A DNA stretch of 37,754 nucleotides from CAZYTX01 sp964650485 (GTDB lineage Bacteria > RBG-13-61-14 > DATKZS01): contig CAZYTX010000032.1 in the NCBI GenBank assembly GCA_964650485.1, positions 1 to 37,754 of the forward strand. Direction: 5' to 3'. The translations under genes and the position numbers were made by a program. Each line of letters opens with the position of its first letter. Within the stretch, counting starts at the first letter, position 1. Shown here one piece after another: positions 15,224 to 22,570 of the stretch. The notes beneath the pieces are model-generated. The model was given only the letters and a program-made list of their open reading frames with translations, searched no databases and was not told where the DNA came from.

Positions 15224-16369
15224 ATGGCATTCCTGGACATAATCGAGTGGTTTGACGAGACCGGCGAGGAGATGGTGCACCGGGTGCCGGAGTCGGGCTC
15301 CGCGGAGACCAAGTACGGCTCGCAGCTTGTGGTGCGCGAGAACCAGGCCGCGGTGTTCTTCAGGGACGGCAAGGGCCTGGACGTGCTCGGGCCGGGCAGG
15401 CACACCCTGTCCACCCAGAACATACCGCTCCTCACCAAGATGCTGACCGGCCTGGGCTTCGGCCTGGACTCTCCCTTTCGGACCGAGGTGCTCTTCATCA
15501 ACATGAAGGTGTTCACAAACATGAAGTGGGGCACCCGGGAGCCGGTGGCCTTCCGCGACTCCGAGCTGGGCCTGGTCAGGCTGCGCGCCTTCGGCAACTT
15601 CACCGCCCGGGTGACGCAGCCGCTGCTCTTCGTCAACAACCTGGTGGGCACCATGGGAAGGTACACCACCGCGGACATAGAAGGGTACTTGAAGGACGTG
15701 ATCGTGGCCAGGCTCAACGACCTCTTGGGAGAGCAGCTCGACACCGTGTTCAACCTGCCAGCGGTGTACGACGAGCTCGGGGTGGCGGTGAAGATGCGGC
15801 TCTCGGACGACTTCGACAAGTACGGGCTCGAGCTCATTGACTTCTTTGTACAGTCAATCACCCCGCCCGAGGAGGTGCAGAAGATGATTGACGAGCGCGC
15901 CGGCATGGGCGCGGTGGGCGACCTGGGAAAGTTCACCCAGTTCCAGGCGGCCAAGTCCATGCGGGACGCGGCCCGGGGAGGGGCCGGGGGCGAGGGCGGC
16001 GGACCGGCCTCCGCCGGCATGGGAATGGGCGTGGGCGCCGGCCTTGGCCTCATGATGCCGGGGATGATGTTCCAGACCATGAAGGGCATGACACCAGAGC
16101 AGACCCAGCAGAAGATACAGGAGTCCGGGGTGATGGCATGCCCGGCATGCCAGGCGCAGATACCACCGGACTCGAGGTTCTGTCCAAAGTGCGGAGAGCA
16201 GCTCGTGGTGGTGAGGAAGTGTCCGAGCTGCGGCAGGAACGTGGACGCGGAGGCAAAGTTCTGCTCCCAGTGCGGCCAGGACCTTTCGAGCAAGCCGGCC
16301 TGCCCGAGCTGCAAAAAAGAGGTGGTCCCGGGGACGAAATTCTGTCCCCACTGCGGGGAGAAGCTTTGA
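15224..16369 (+). CDS. SPFH-domain protein with three C-terminal zinc ribbons (YdjI-like)
   Basis: Residues 1 to about 240 form an SPFH/band-7-like domain of the YdjI type (FLDIIEWFDETGEEMVHRVP, QLVVRENQAAVFFRDGK, LDVLGPGRHTLSTQNIPLL, LRAFGNFTARVTQPLLFVN, GLELIDFFVQSITPPEEVQK). A Gly/Met/Ala-rich hinge follows (about 245-290). Residues 306-381 hold three CX2C...CX2C zinc ribbons (CPAC/CPKC, CPSC/CSQC, CPSC/CPHC). There is no membrane helix. YdjI-type SPFH proteins associate with membrane proteins and recruit PspA to stressed membranes in Bacillus. Here three zinc-ribbon proteins downstream are the likely membrane partners, and the ribbons may mediate the contact. AGGAAAGG precedes the ATG. 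Confidence 0.88.
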   Translation: MAFLDIIEWFDETGEEMVHRVPESGSAETKYGSQLVVRENQAAVFFRDGKGLDVLGPGRHTLSTQNIPLLTKMLTGLGFGLDSPFRTEVLFINMKVFTNMKWGTREPVAFRDSELGLVRLRAFGNFTARVTQPLLFVNNLVGTMGRYTTADIEGYLKDVIVARLNDLLGEQLDTVFNLPAVYDELGVAVKMRLSDDFDKYGLELIDFFVQSITPPEEVQKMIDERAGMGAVGDLGKFTQFQAAKSMRDAARGGAGGEGGGPASAGMGMGVGAGLGLMMPGMMFQTMKGMTPEQTQQKIQESGVMACPACQAQIPPDSRFCPKCGEQLVVVRKCPSCGRNVDAEAKFCSQCGQDLSSKPACPSCKKEVVPGTKFCPHCGEKL

Positions 16370-16393
16370 AATTCGAGTCCGCATTCTAATCCC

Positions 16394-16858
16394 ATGTACG
16401 ATCTTGTTGCCGAGGTTATGAAGATAACCGGTATCCTTGAAGACGGCGGCATTAAGTACGCGCTGTGTGGGGGGCTCGCGGTCGGCATTTACACGGAGCC
16501 AAGGGCTACCATAGATATTGACCTCGTGGTCGAGCCCGATGACCTGGAAAGAATAATCGAGCGCCTCAAGGAAGCCGGGTATGAAAAGTTCTCAGGGCCC
16601 ATGCCGCTCGAAAAGGGGAGGATGAATATCCAGCGTCTTGTAAAGCTTGAGCAGGGCAAGCCCGAGGTCCTGATGCTGGACCTTTGCATGCCCGATAAAA
16701 ACAAGTACAAAAAGGTATGGAAAGACTGGCGCAAGGTCCCTTTCCAGGACGCCCACATCTGGGTGCTCTCCAGGGAGGGGCTTATAGAGATGAAAAGCGA
16801 GAGGAGATCGGACAAAGACCTCCTGGACTTGAAGGCCCTGGAGAAAAAAGGAAAGTGA
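16394..16858 (+). CDS. nucleotidyltransferase-fold protein (AbiEii/MNT-like)
   Basis: The 154-residue protein has the beta-polymerase-like nucleotidyltransferase core: ALCGGLAVGIYTEPRATIDIDLVVEPDD, with Gly26-Gly27 and the paired catalytic aspartates 41 and 43, then an alpha/beta remainder ending RSDKDLLDLKALEKKGK (the final D-x-x-D-L-x-x-L helix is common in these proteins). The third catalytic acidic residue may be in MLDLCMPD. Relatives act as toxins that modify tRNA or as antitoxins that AMPylate HEPN toxins. Its stop overlaps the start of the next gene (GTGA), so the two form a pair. It lies inside the zinc-ribbon cluster, 24 nt behind the SPFH gene. No clear ribosome site is seen. Confidence 0.8.
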   Translation: MYDLVAEVMKITGILEDGGIKYALCGGLAVGIYTEPRATIDIDLVVEPDDLERIIERLKEAGYEKFSGPMPLEKGRMNIQRLVKLEQGKPEVLMLDLCMPDKNKYKKVWKDWRKVPFQDAHIWVLSREGLIEMKSERRSDKDLLDLKALEKKGK

Positions 16859-17178
16859 AGCCAAGCAATATAAATCTCGACCCTGAAAGTTCCATCAGGA
16901 TGGCCGCGGAGATAACCAGGACCTGCAAGCTCATGCGCAATGCGTATCTGGAGAGCAGGCGCGATGAGCTCCTGGCCATTTTTAACCACTACCTTAAAGA
17001 ATCCAAAAGCATCGAGTCCCCCGACCCTGACGCTATAATCACCGGCTTCATGAAATCATGGGAGAGAGGAGATTACGAGAGCATAACAACGGCGGGCGCC
17101 CTCCTTGAAGATTCTTTTTTCCGGGACAACCGCGAGGCCCACGCCTTTTATCTGGCGGCCAAAAAAAACCTAAAATAG
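16855..17178 (+). CDS. small helical partner of the nucleotidyltransferase
   Basis: I do not recognise this 107-residue protein. It starts at a GTG overlapping the previous stop by 4 nt, with AAAGGAAA upstream. It is helical and charged (RMAAEITRTCKLMRNAYLES, RDELLAIFNHYLKESKSIES, DAIITGFMKSWERGDYESI, FYLAAKKNL). A C-terminal stretch RDNREAH has an R-X5-H pattern that would be compatible with a HEPN RNase, but the usual RN-X4-H form is not present, so HEPN membership is not claimed. Four-base overlap with the nucleotidyltransferase and size suggest a toxin-antitoxin-like pair. The alternative is an unrelated cluster component. The next gene starts after 5 nt. Confidence 0.65.
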   Translation: MKPSNINLDPESSIRMAAEITRTCKLMRNAYLESRRDELLAIFNHYLKESKSIESPDPDAIITGFMKSWERGDYESITTAGALLEDSFFRDNREAHAFYLAAKKNLK

Positions 17179-17183
17179 AAAAG

Positions 17184-17936
17184 ATGCAGATAAAGTGCAC
17201 ACAGTGCGGGGCCGGGGTGCCGATCGAACATGACACCGGCTTCATCAACTGCCCCTTCTGCGATACCGCGTTGTATCTGGACACTGACCGTACGGTCAAG
17301 CACTTCTACCTGGACTTCCAGGTCTCATCGAAAGACCTTGCCCCCGTGATCCAGAGGAAGCTCTCCTACATGGAGGTCAAGGCGCCGGTGAAGGTTTTGA
17401 GCCACTCCATGGTGTTCCTGCCGGTATGGAAGCTGGAAGCCGCCACCGGTGAGACCGTGCTGGTGCCGGGGGCCGCCTTGTCCATGGAGGCCATGGAGGA
17501 GCTGCGACTGCCCGCGGGCGACCTGAAGCTGATGGGCCCGGACGCTGCCGCTGACAAGGAGCTGACCGAACCAGAGCTGCTTCTGGAGGACGCGGCCCGC
17601 AAGGCCCGGGAGACGCTGGGGGGTGAGGACGTGAAGATCAGGGCCGCCTCGCTGGTGCACCTGCCCTTTTACCGGGTGGAGTACTCCTGCAGGGACGAGT
17701 CGTTCGAGGCCGCGGTGGACGGCGTATCCGGCGAGGTGTACGCAGACTCCTGGCCCTCGGCCCCCCACAGGCAGAAGGACAGGGTCCTGGGCATGATCGC
17801 GGCCCTGGCCTTCGGGCTCTTCTTCATCGAGGCCGCGGCCATACCCGGCTTCTGGCTGGTGGTCCCGGCTTACGCAATCACCGGGGTCGGCATCTACTTC
17901 CTTGCAAGGGGCGTTCTCAAGAAGATGGGATGGTGA
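17184..17936 (+). CDS. zinc-ribbon membrane protein 1 of the SPFH cluster
   Basis: The 250-residue protein begins with a zinc ribbon, Cys5-X2-Cys8-X14-Cys23-X2-Cys26. The middle holds two repeated units around LPVWKLEAATGE and LPFYRVEYSCRDE, the second continuing into AAVDGVSGEVYADSWPSA. The C-terminus has two membrane helices (VLGMIAALAFGLFFIEAAAIPG and FWLVVPAYAITGVGIYFLA). This architecture (ribbon, aromatic-rich beta units with a DGxxGxV hairpin, membrane helices) resembles the TFIIB-type zinc-ribbon membrane proteins often mislabelled as primosomal N' relatives, and YdjG. It is probably a membrane partner of the SPFH protein. A weak GAAAAG serves as ribosome site. Confidence 0.75.
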   Translation: MQIKCTQCGAGVPIEHDTGFINCPFCDTALYLDTDRTVKHFYLDFQVSSKDLAPVIQRKLSYMEVKAPVKVLSHSMVFLPVWKLEAATGETVLVPGAALSMEAMEELRLPAGDLKLMGPDAAADKELTEPELLLEDAARKARETLGGEDVKIRAASLVHLPFYRVEYSCRDESFEAAVDGVSGEVYADSWPSAPHRQKDRVLGMIAALAFGLFFIEAAAIPGFWLVVPAYAITGVGIYFLARGVLKKMGW

Positions 17937-17940
17937 GCCC

Positions 17941-19116
17941 TTGGCAAAGATCGTCCACGTAAACTGCCCCAGGTGCGGGGGCACCCTGGGCATGGCCGGC
18001 GTGGACCGTGTGGTCAAGTGCCGCTACTGCGGCTCCTGGTCGTTGGTGGACGCGCCCGGGGTGGTGCCCGAGTACTTTGTAATGCCGAGCCTCAAAGAGT
18101 CGGACGCCCGCCGGGTGATACAGCGGCTGCTCATGGACGACGACATGCCGGACGGTATGCTGAAGACGGCCGCGTTCCACTCTGCCAGGCTCTACTTCAT
18201 TCCCTACCACGAACTTTCCGGCAAGAGGCTCGGCACCATGACCACCACACAGTACAAGGAGACCTCGCGCAGGCCCTCACTCGATCTTCGGACCGGGGCC
18301 TATGGAATGGAGGGGGTGAGTCTCCGGGAGCAGCGGGCCATGACCCCCAAGGAGAAGCAGAAGGACACCAGGGTGGTGATGGCCGACGTGACCAGGCTCG
18401 AGCCCGCGGTCAGGCTCAGCCAATGGGCCCTGGACCAGGCGGAAATAAGCTCGCTGCGTTCGGGCCCGGCCGGGGTGCTGCAGCCCATGAACCGCCGGAC
18501 CATGGAGAGGCTGGGGAAGGTATACGACGCAACAGTGTCTCCCGAGCAGATGATCTCGTCCATGGACTCGGGGCGGCTGGCCGCGTCCCTGGACGACCGC
18601 ACCGAGATCGCCGAGGTCAGGATCAAGAGGATATTTTATCCTGTATGGAGGGTGAGGTACCGCTACCAGGGCAGGCTCTACGGCGCAAGTGTGGACGGGG
18701 TCACCGGAAAGGTCATGACCGCGAGGGCCCCCCGGGACGACCGCAACCGGGTGCTCTGGCTGCTGGGCACGAGCGCGCTCCTCTCTTTCGTGGGAGGGAA
18801 GATCGTGAGAGCGGTGGGCATAGCCGCCCTGTTCGATCGGGAGAGCGTTAACGCCCTGCTCACTTTTTTTGTCCAGGGCGCGTATCTTGTGGCGCCCCTG
18901 GTGCTGGTGGCTCTCATGGTGGTGGTGTTCGTTATGGGGATGGGGTGGGAGCAGTTCAGGTACGAGGGCGAGCTCATAATAGAGGGCGACAAGCGGAGGG
19001 TGGAGAAGATCAACCGCCCGGCTCGCACGGCCTTCGACAAGATACAGAAGTTTTTGCAGGACGTCATCAACCGGGTCTTTCAAACTTATCGGCAAAGGCG
19101 GGTTAATAGATGGTGA
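17941..19116 (+). CDS. zinc-ribbon membrane protein 2 of the SPFH cluster
   Basis: From the TTG at 17941 (GGTGA 7 nt upstream, overlapping the end of the previous gene) the product has 391 residues. It opens with Cys9-X2-Cys12-X14-Cys27-X2-Cys30, the same spacing as its neighbours. It then shows an aromatic unit (ARLYFIPYHELSGKRLG), a second one (RIFYPVWRVRYRYQGRLYGA) with SVDGVTGKVMTARAP, and membrane helices around 270-340 (LWLLGTSALLSFVGG, YLVAPLVLVALMVVVFVMGM). A basic, cytoplasmic-looking tail ends the protein. It looks like an expanded paralogue of the preceding gene. It overlaps the next gene by 7 nt. The in-frame start at 17902 is inside the previous gene and unlikely. Confidence 0.75.
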   Translation: MAKIVHVNCPRCGGTLGMAGVDRVVKCRYCGSWSLVDAPGVVPEYFVMPSLKESDARRVIQRLLMDDDMPDGMLKTAAFHSARLYFIPYHELSGKRLGTMTTTQYKETSRRPSLDLRTGAYGMEGVSLREQRAMTPKEKQKDTRVVMADVTRLEPAVRLSQWALDQAEISSLRSGPAGVLQPMNRRTMERLGKVYDATVSPEQMISSMDSGRLAASLDDRTEIAEVRIKRIFYPVWRVRYRYQGRLYGASVDGVTGKVMTARAPRDDRNRVLWLLGTSALLSFVGGKIVRAVGIAALFDRESVNALLTFFVQGAYLVAPLVLVALMVVVFVMGMGWEQFRYEGELIIEGDKRRVEKINRPARTAFDKIQKFLQDVINRVFQTYRQRRVNRW

Positions 19117-19763
19117 CGGAGGAGCTGAAGGTCGTGCCCCTGGTGTGCCCCGACTGCGGGCGGGGCCTTTTGGGCCTTCGATACGACAAGGTGTTCTTCT
19201 GCATGAGCTGCATGCAGGGGCTCTACCCTCCGGCCCGGGGACAATGGGAGCGCTTCCCGGCGAGCTTCCCAAAGCTCGACGAGAACTCCATGCAGCCCTC
19301 TTTTTACCTCCCCTTCTGGGAGATCAAGATCAAGGTTGATGCCGTGGCCGCCAGCAGGCAGCAGCAGGTGGCGCTAAAGAAGCTGGAAGACCTGGACACG
19401 GCCTGGGTCACCGGCTTCTCCGTGATCCGGGCCAGCTACTACGGCGACCTGGGCCTGCTCTACACGGAGAAGAGGATAAGGCTCGAGCCCGGTCCCAGGC
19501 CGGCGCGAGCCTTCATCACCGGGTGCAGCCGCACGGTCCTTGACGTTACAAAGTACGTGGAGCTGCTGGTCACCTTGATCCTGGACAAGAGGGCCGACGT
19601 GACCGGCATGGAGCTTGACATTAAAACAACCGGTGCAAAGCTCTGGGGGGTCCCCTTCCTGGACAGGGGCGACAAGGTGGCGGACCTGGTGACCGGCGCC
19701 GAGCTGCCGGTGTTCGCCATTGACGACCTCGAGGACGTGAAGAGGGTATACTCCAGAAGATAA
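19110..19763 (+). CDS. zinc-ribbon protein 3 of the SPFH cluster, without membrane helices
   Basis: The 217-residue protein carries Cys13-X2-Cys16-X14-Cys31-X2-Cys34 at its N-terminus, again with exactly 14 residues between the pairs. It then has the aromatic unit FYLPFWEIKIKVDA, a helical segment, and a C-terminal GAKLWGVPFLDRGDKVADLVTGAELP. Unlike its two neighbours it has no clear membrane helix and lacks the DGVTGKV hairpin, so it may be a soluble member of the same complex. ATG 19110 lies inside the end of the previous gene (7-nt overlap), which indicates coupled translation. The cluster ends here, 11 nt from the convergent VWA gene. Confidence 0.72.
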   Translation: MVTEELKVVPLVCPDCGRGLLGLRYDKVFFCMSCMQGLYPPARGQWERFPASFPKLDENSMQPSFYLPFWEIKIKVDAVAASRQQQVALKKLEDLDTAWVTGFSVIRASYYGDLGLLYTEKRIRLEPGPRPARAFITGCSRTVLDVTKYVELLVTLILDKRADVTGMELDIKTTGAKLWGVPFLDRGDKVADLVTGAELPVFAIDDLEDVKRVYSRR

Positions 19764-19774
19764 GGGAACCGCCC

Positions 19775-20974
19775 CTACTTCTTCTTGAGCTCTGCCACGG
19801 CTTCCTCCAGGCCCTCGATGGTGAGGTCGAACATGGGCAGCACCCGCCTGATCTCTTGTATGGTCTCGGCGCCCTCGGTCCACCCCCACCTGCTCCTGTG
19901 CTTGGGGTTCAGCCATACCGCATGGGGGAAGGTCTCGGCCAGGAACTCGATCCACTTTATCCCCGGCCGGGTCTGGGTCTCGTAGTAATAGATGCTGCCC
20001 TGGCCCCCCATGAGCTCGTAGGGGGCCATGGAGGCGTCGCCCACGATGATGAGCCTGGTCTCCGGCTCCCATTTCGAGAAGTCAATGGTGTGGCAGGGCT
20101 TCCTCACCCGCACGGGGTCCTCCCACACGCGATCGTATATGCAGTTGTGGAAGTAGAAGGTGTGAAGCTCCTTGAAGTTGGCCCGGGCGTAGGCGAAGAG
20201 CGTGGTGCACACCTCGATGAAGGGGTCCATTGACCAGCCGCCGTTGTCCATCAAGAGCACCACCCGGAGCCTGTCCCGGAGCGCCCGGTCGAACACTATC
20301 TCTATCTCTCCCCCCTGCCGGCAGGTCTGTTTTATGCTCTCCTCGATGTTGACCCGGTCGCGCGGCCCCGCGGGGCGCAGGTTCTTCAGGTGCCGGAGGG
20401 CCTCGCCCATCTCCGAGGCCCCGATGGTGCGGCCCACCGAGTAGTCCTTGTAGCGCCGCTCCATGGCCACCTTGACCGCGGTCTTGCCGCCCGAGCTCCC
20501 GCCCACCCTCATGCCGCCCGGGTTGTATCCCGAGTGCCCAACCGGCGAGGTCCCCCCGGTGCCGATCCAGCGGTCGCCCCCGTGGTGGGCCTCGGTCTGC
20601 TCCCCGAGCCTTTCCAGGAAGTACTTTACAAGCTCATCGGGCGAGAGCTTTTTTATGTCCTCGGGGTCAAGGCCCAGAAGCTCGGCCAGGTCCTCGGGCT
20701 TTGTGAGCCACTCCTCCAAAAGGCGCCGCATGGAGTTCTCCATCTCCTGGCTGATCTCGTCGGTGAACTCGATGCCGTGGAAGCAGGACGCGAACACCCG
20801 GTCGTACAGGTCGAAGAACCGCTCGCTCTTTACCAGGATGGAACGGGCCACCACGTAGAAGTCCTCCAAGGATGCCACCAGCCCCAGGTCCAGGGCCTTC
20901 TGAAGGCGAAGGAAAGCAGTGGGGGTCACGGGGACGCCTTTGCCGCGCAGTTCGTAAAAGAAGTCTATGAACAT
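19775..20974 (-). CDS. CoxE-like VWA-domain protein
   Basis: The 399-residue protein begins MFIDFFYELRGKGVPVTPTAF, typical of CoxE-like/COG3552-type VWA proteins. A helical N-terminal half is followed by a Gly/Ser-rich linker (GTGGTSPVGHSGYNPGGM, about 155-180). The VWA domain has the metal site LLMDNGGWSM where canonical domains have DxSxS, and ends with RLIIVGDASMAPYEL and LNPKHRSRWGW. Such proteins usually work with a MoxR AAA+ ATPase in metallocofactor insertion or complex assembly; no MoxR gene is in the window. GGGGAAGAG precedes ATG 20974; the longer frame to 21217 runs over the phosphatase gene and is rejected. It is the second gene of an operon with the phosphatase (5-nt gap). Confidence 0.82.
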   Translation of the reverse strand: MFIDFFYELRGKGVPVTPTAFLRLQKALDLGLVASLEDFYVVARSILVKSERFFDLYDRVFASCFHGIEFTDEISQEMENSMRRLLEEWLTKPEDLAELLGLDPEDIKKLSPDELVKYFLERLGEQTEAHHGGDRWIGTGGTSPVGHSGYNPGGMRVGGSSGGKTAVKVAMERRYKDYSVGRTIGASEMGEALRHLKNLRPAGPRDRVNIEESIKQTCRQGGEIEIVFDRALRDRLRVVLLMDNGGWSMDPFIEVCTTLFAYARANFKELHTFYFHNCIYDRVWEDPVRVRKPCHTIDFSKWEPETRLIIVGDASMAPYELMGGQGSIYYYETQTRPGIKWIEFLAETFPHAVWLNPKHRSRWGWTEGAETIQEIRRVLPMFDLTIEGLEEAVAELKKK

Positions 20975-20979
20975 CCGTA

Positions 20980-21687
20980 CTACTCTTCCCCTAAGACCGC
21001 CCGCGGCAGTGGGGCAGGGGCCTCCAGGCCGTGAACGCCGCGGCCGCTTTTTATATGTTCGGCCGCCTCTTCCAGGAACTCGAACTGCGCCGGGTGCACG
21101 AAGGGAATATGGAAGTGGCTCATCATCTCGAGCTTGGCGTCCGATAATTCCCAGCCCTGGAAAACCATGCGATAGAGCGCGACCATGACACCGGTGCGGT
21201 CCGCTCCACCCTCGCAATGCACCAGCACCGGGAAGGGCAGGCGCGCGCTCGAGGCCGCGCCCATGCCGGCATGACCGGTGACCGTCCTCTCATACTCATC
21301 AATATTGACGGCCTCGCCCCTTATTACCCTGAAGAACAGCTCCACCTGTTCCCCGGTGGGCGGGTCATCGGCCCACATCCTCATGACCAGCACGGGCACG
21401 CCCTCCCGCAAGGCCCATTCCAGGACCTCGTCCTCCTCGCTGTGGGCGAGACAGAGGATGGAGCCAAGGCCGTGCCGGTCCCGGACGAGCTCCAGGTCAC
21501 CGGGCAGGGGCTGGGCCGAGCGGATGAGCCGTCCCGGCTCCACCACCTCGAGGTTTAAAAAAGGCGACCGGTCCTGCACCAGCATGGCCCCGGAATACGC
21601 GCCAATGACGGCCACAACAAAGGCCGTGACAATCGCGGTCCTGGTTGACAGCCTCAGACCCTGCCACCTTGAAAAAGCAGACATCAA
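20980..21687 (-). CDS. membrane-anchored tyrosine/dual-specificity-like phosphatase
   Basis: The 235-residue protein has an N-terminal membrane anchor (AIVTAFVVAVIGAYSGAML). A Cys-phosphatase domain follows, with PGRLIRSAQP (the usual LYRSAQP region), the general-acid loop candidate MWADDPPT and the active-site signature VHCEGGADRTGVMVALYRM (HCX5R-TG). This is the class of DUF442-like/DSP phosphatases that act on phosphoproteins or phospholipid head groups; the substrate is unknown. The anchor would place it on the outer face of the inner membrane unless the short N-terminus is inverted. Its operon partner is the VWA gene downstream. The first codon could be 21687 or 21684. Confidence 0.82.
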   Translation of the reverse strand: MMSAFSRWQGLRLSTRTAIVTAFVVAVIGAYSGAMLVQDRSPFLNLEVVEPGRLIRSAQPLPGDLELVRDRHGLGSILCLAHSEEDEVLEWALREGVPVLVMRMWADDPPTGEQVELFFRVIRGEAVNIDEYERTVTGHAGMGAASSARLPFPVLVHCEGGADRTGVMVALYRMVFQGWELSDAKLEMMSHFHIPFVHPAQFEFLEEAAEHIKSGRGVHGLEAPAPLPRAVLGEE

Positions 21688-21800
21688 CAGGAATAGTAAC
21701 CGCTTTTTTAGAATCTATCAAAGGAGCGACCTGCGGACGCGCATATATACGAGTCTTGGCTTTTTGACAGCCTCCCCCGTGACGCCTAAATTAATAATGT

Positions 21801-22481
21801 ATGCAAACAGGGAAAGCACAGAGAGGCGAGAGCGGCTCGCGCATATGGTTGGCCATGGCCGTATCAATTGCCCTGCACCTTATGGCCGCGGCCTTGGCCG
21901 GCGCTGTGCTGCCTGATGTCAAAAAGTCCCGGCCGCTGAACCTGGAGGTGGACCTCAGGCTGCTGGCGCCCGTGCGGCAGGAAAAGAAGGCGCCTCCCGA
22001 GCCGAAGAAGCCACTAAAGCGGCCCGAGCCAAAGCACGAAAAGCCGGAGCCCCGGCCGGAGCCGCAGCCGAGACCGGCGCCCGAGCCCGAAGAGATTGAA
22101 AAACCCGAATCCGAGCAGCCTGAAAAAGAGGTTGAAGCAGAGCGGGCAAGGGGGGACGCACCTGAAGAGGGGCAGGAGAGCGAAGCCGCGGCCTTCCTCG
22201 AAAGCTACAAGCGCGTTATATACCAGAAGATTTACGAGGCCAGGCGCTACCCGGTGCGCTCGCGGCTGAACCGAGAGGAGGGACCCGTCACCGTGCGGTT
22301 CGTGATACTGGATGATGGCTCGGTCGAGGGGCTTTCGGTAATGGAGAGCTCGGGCCACTCCCTCCTGGACCGGGCCGCGCTGGAAGCGGTGGAGAGGGCC
22401 GCGCCTTTCCCCCCGCTTGCCGGGGACGCGGGTCTCTCGCGCCTCCCGGTTGTCGTGCCTGTAAGGTTCACCCTGCGCTAG
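21801..22481 (+). CDS. TonB-family protein
   Basis: The 226-residue protein has a cytoplasmic stub, one membrane helix (IWLAMAVSIALHLMAAALAG) with the His of the TonB-type SxxxH motif, and a Pro/Glu/Lys-rich spacer (about 50-125, PEPKKP-type repeats) to span the periplasm. The C-terminal TonB domain contains YPVRSRLNREEGPVTVRF, VILDDGSVEGLSVMESSG and VVPVRFTL. It would transmit proton-motive force from ExbBD to outer-membrane transporters; neither ExbB/ExbD nor a receptor is nearby. The start is the first ATG of the frame; no strong ribosome site is visible, and an in-frame ATG at 21855 would cut the helix. Confidence 0.85.
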   Translation: MQTGKAQRGESGSRIWLAMAVSIALHLMAAALAGAVLPDVKKSRPLNLEVDLRLLAPVRQEKKAPPEPKKPLKRPEPKHEKPEPRPEPQPRPAPEPEEIEKPESEQPEKEVEAERARGDAPEEGQESEAAAFLESYKRVIYQKIYEARRYPVRSRLNREEGPVTVRFVILDDGSVEGLSVMESSGHSLLDRAALEAVERAAPFPPLAGDAGLSRLPVVVPVRFTLR

Positions 22482-22501
22482 CCCATACAAAGCGACAAAT
22501 G

Positions 22502-22532
22502 AAAAAGCGGGGCCTTGGGAGAGCGGCCCCGC
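22502..22532 (-). terminator. rho-independent terminator of the SDR gene
   Basis: On the minus strand an 8-bp stem (GCGGGGCC/GGCCCCGC, 22507-22514 with 22525-22532) is followed by TTTTTC. It lies 38 bp past the SDR stop. On the plus strand the hairpin has no T run, so it serves TonB poorly. Confidence 0.7.
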
Positions 22533-22570
22533 TCCTCATATCAATATTTGGGTCCTTTTTCCAAGAGGGC

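Noticed and set aside
16855..17178. Calling the small partner protein a HEPN RNase
   Set aside because: Only an imperfect R-X5-H is present and the surrounding helices do not clearly match HEPN.
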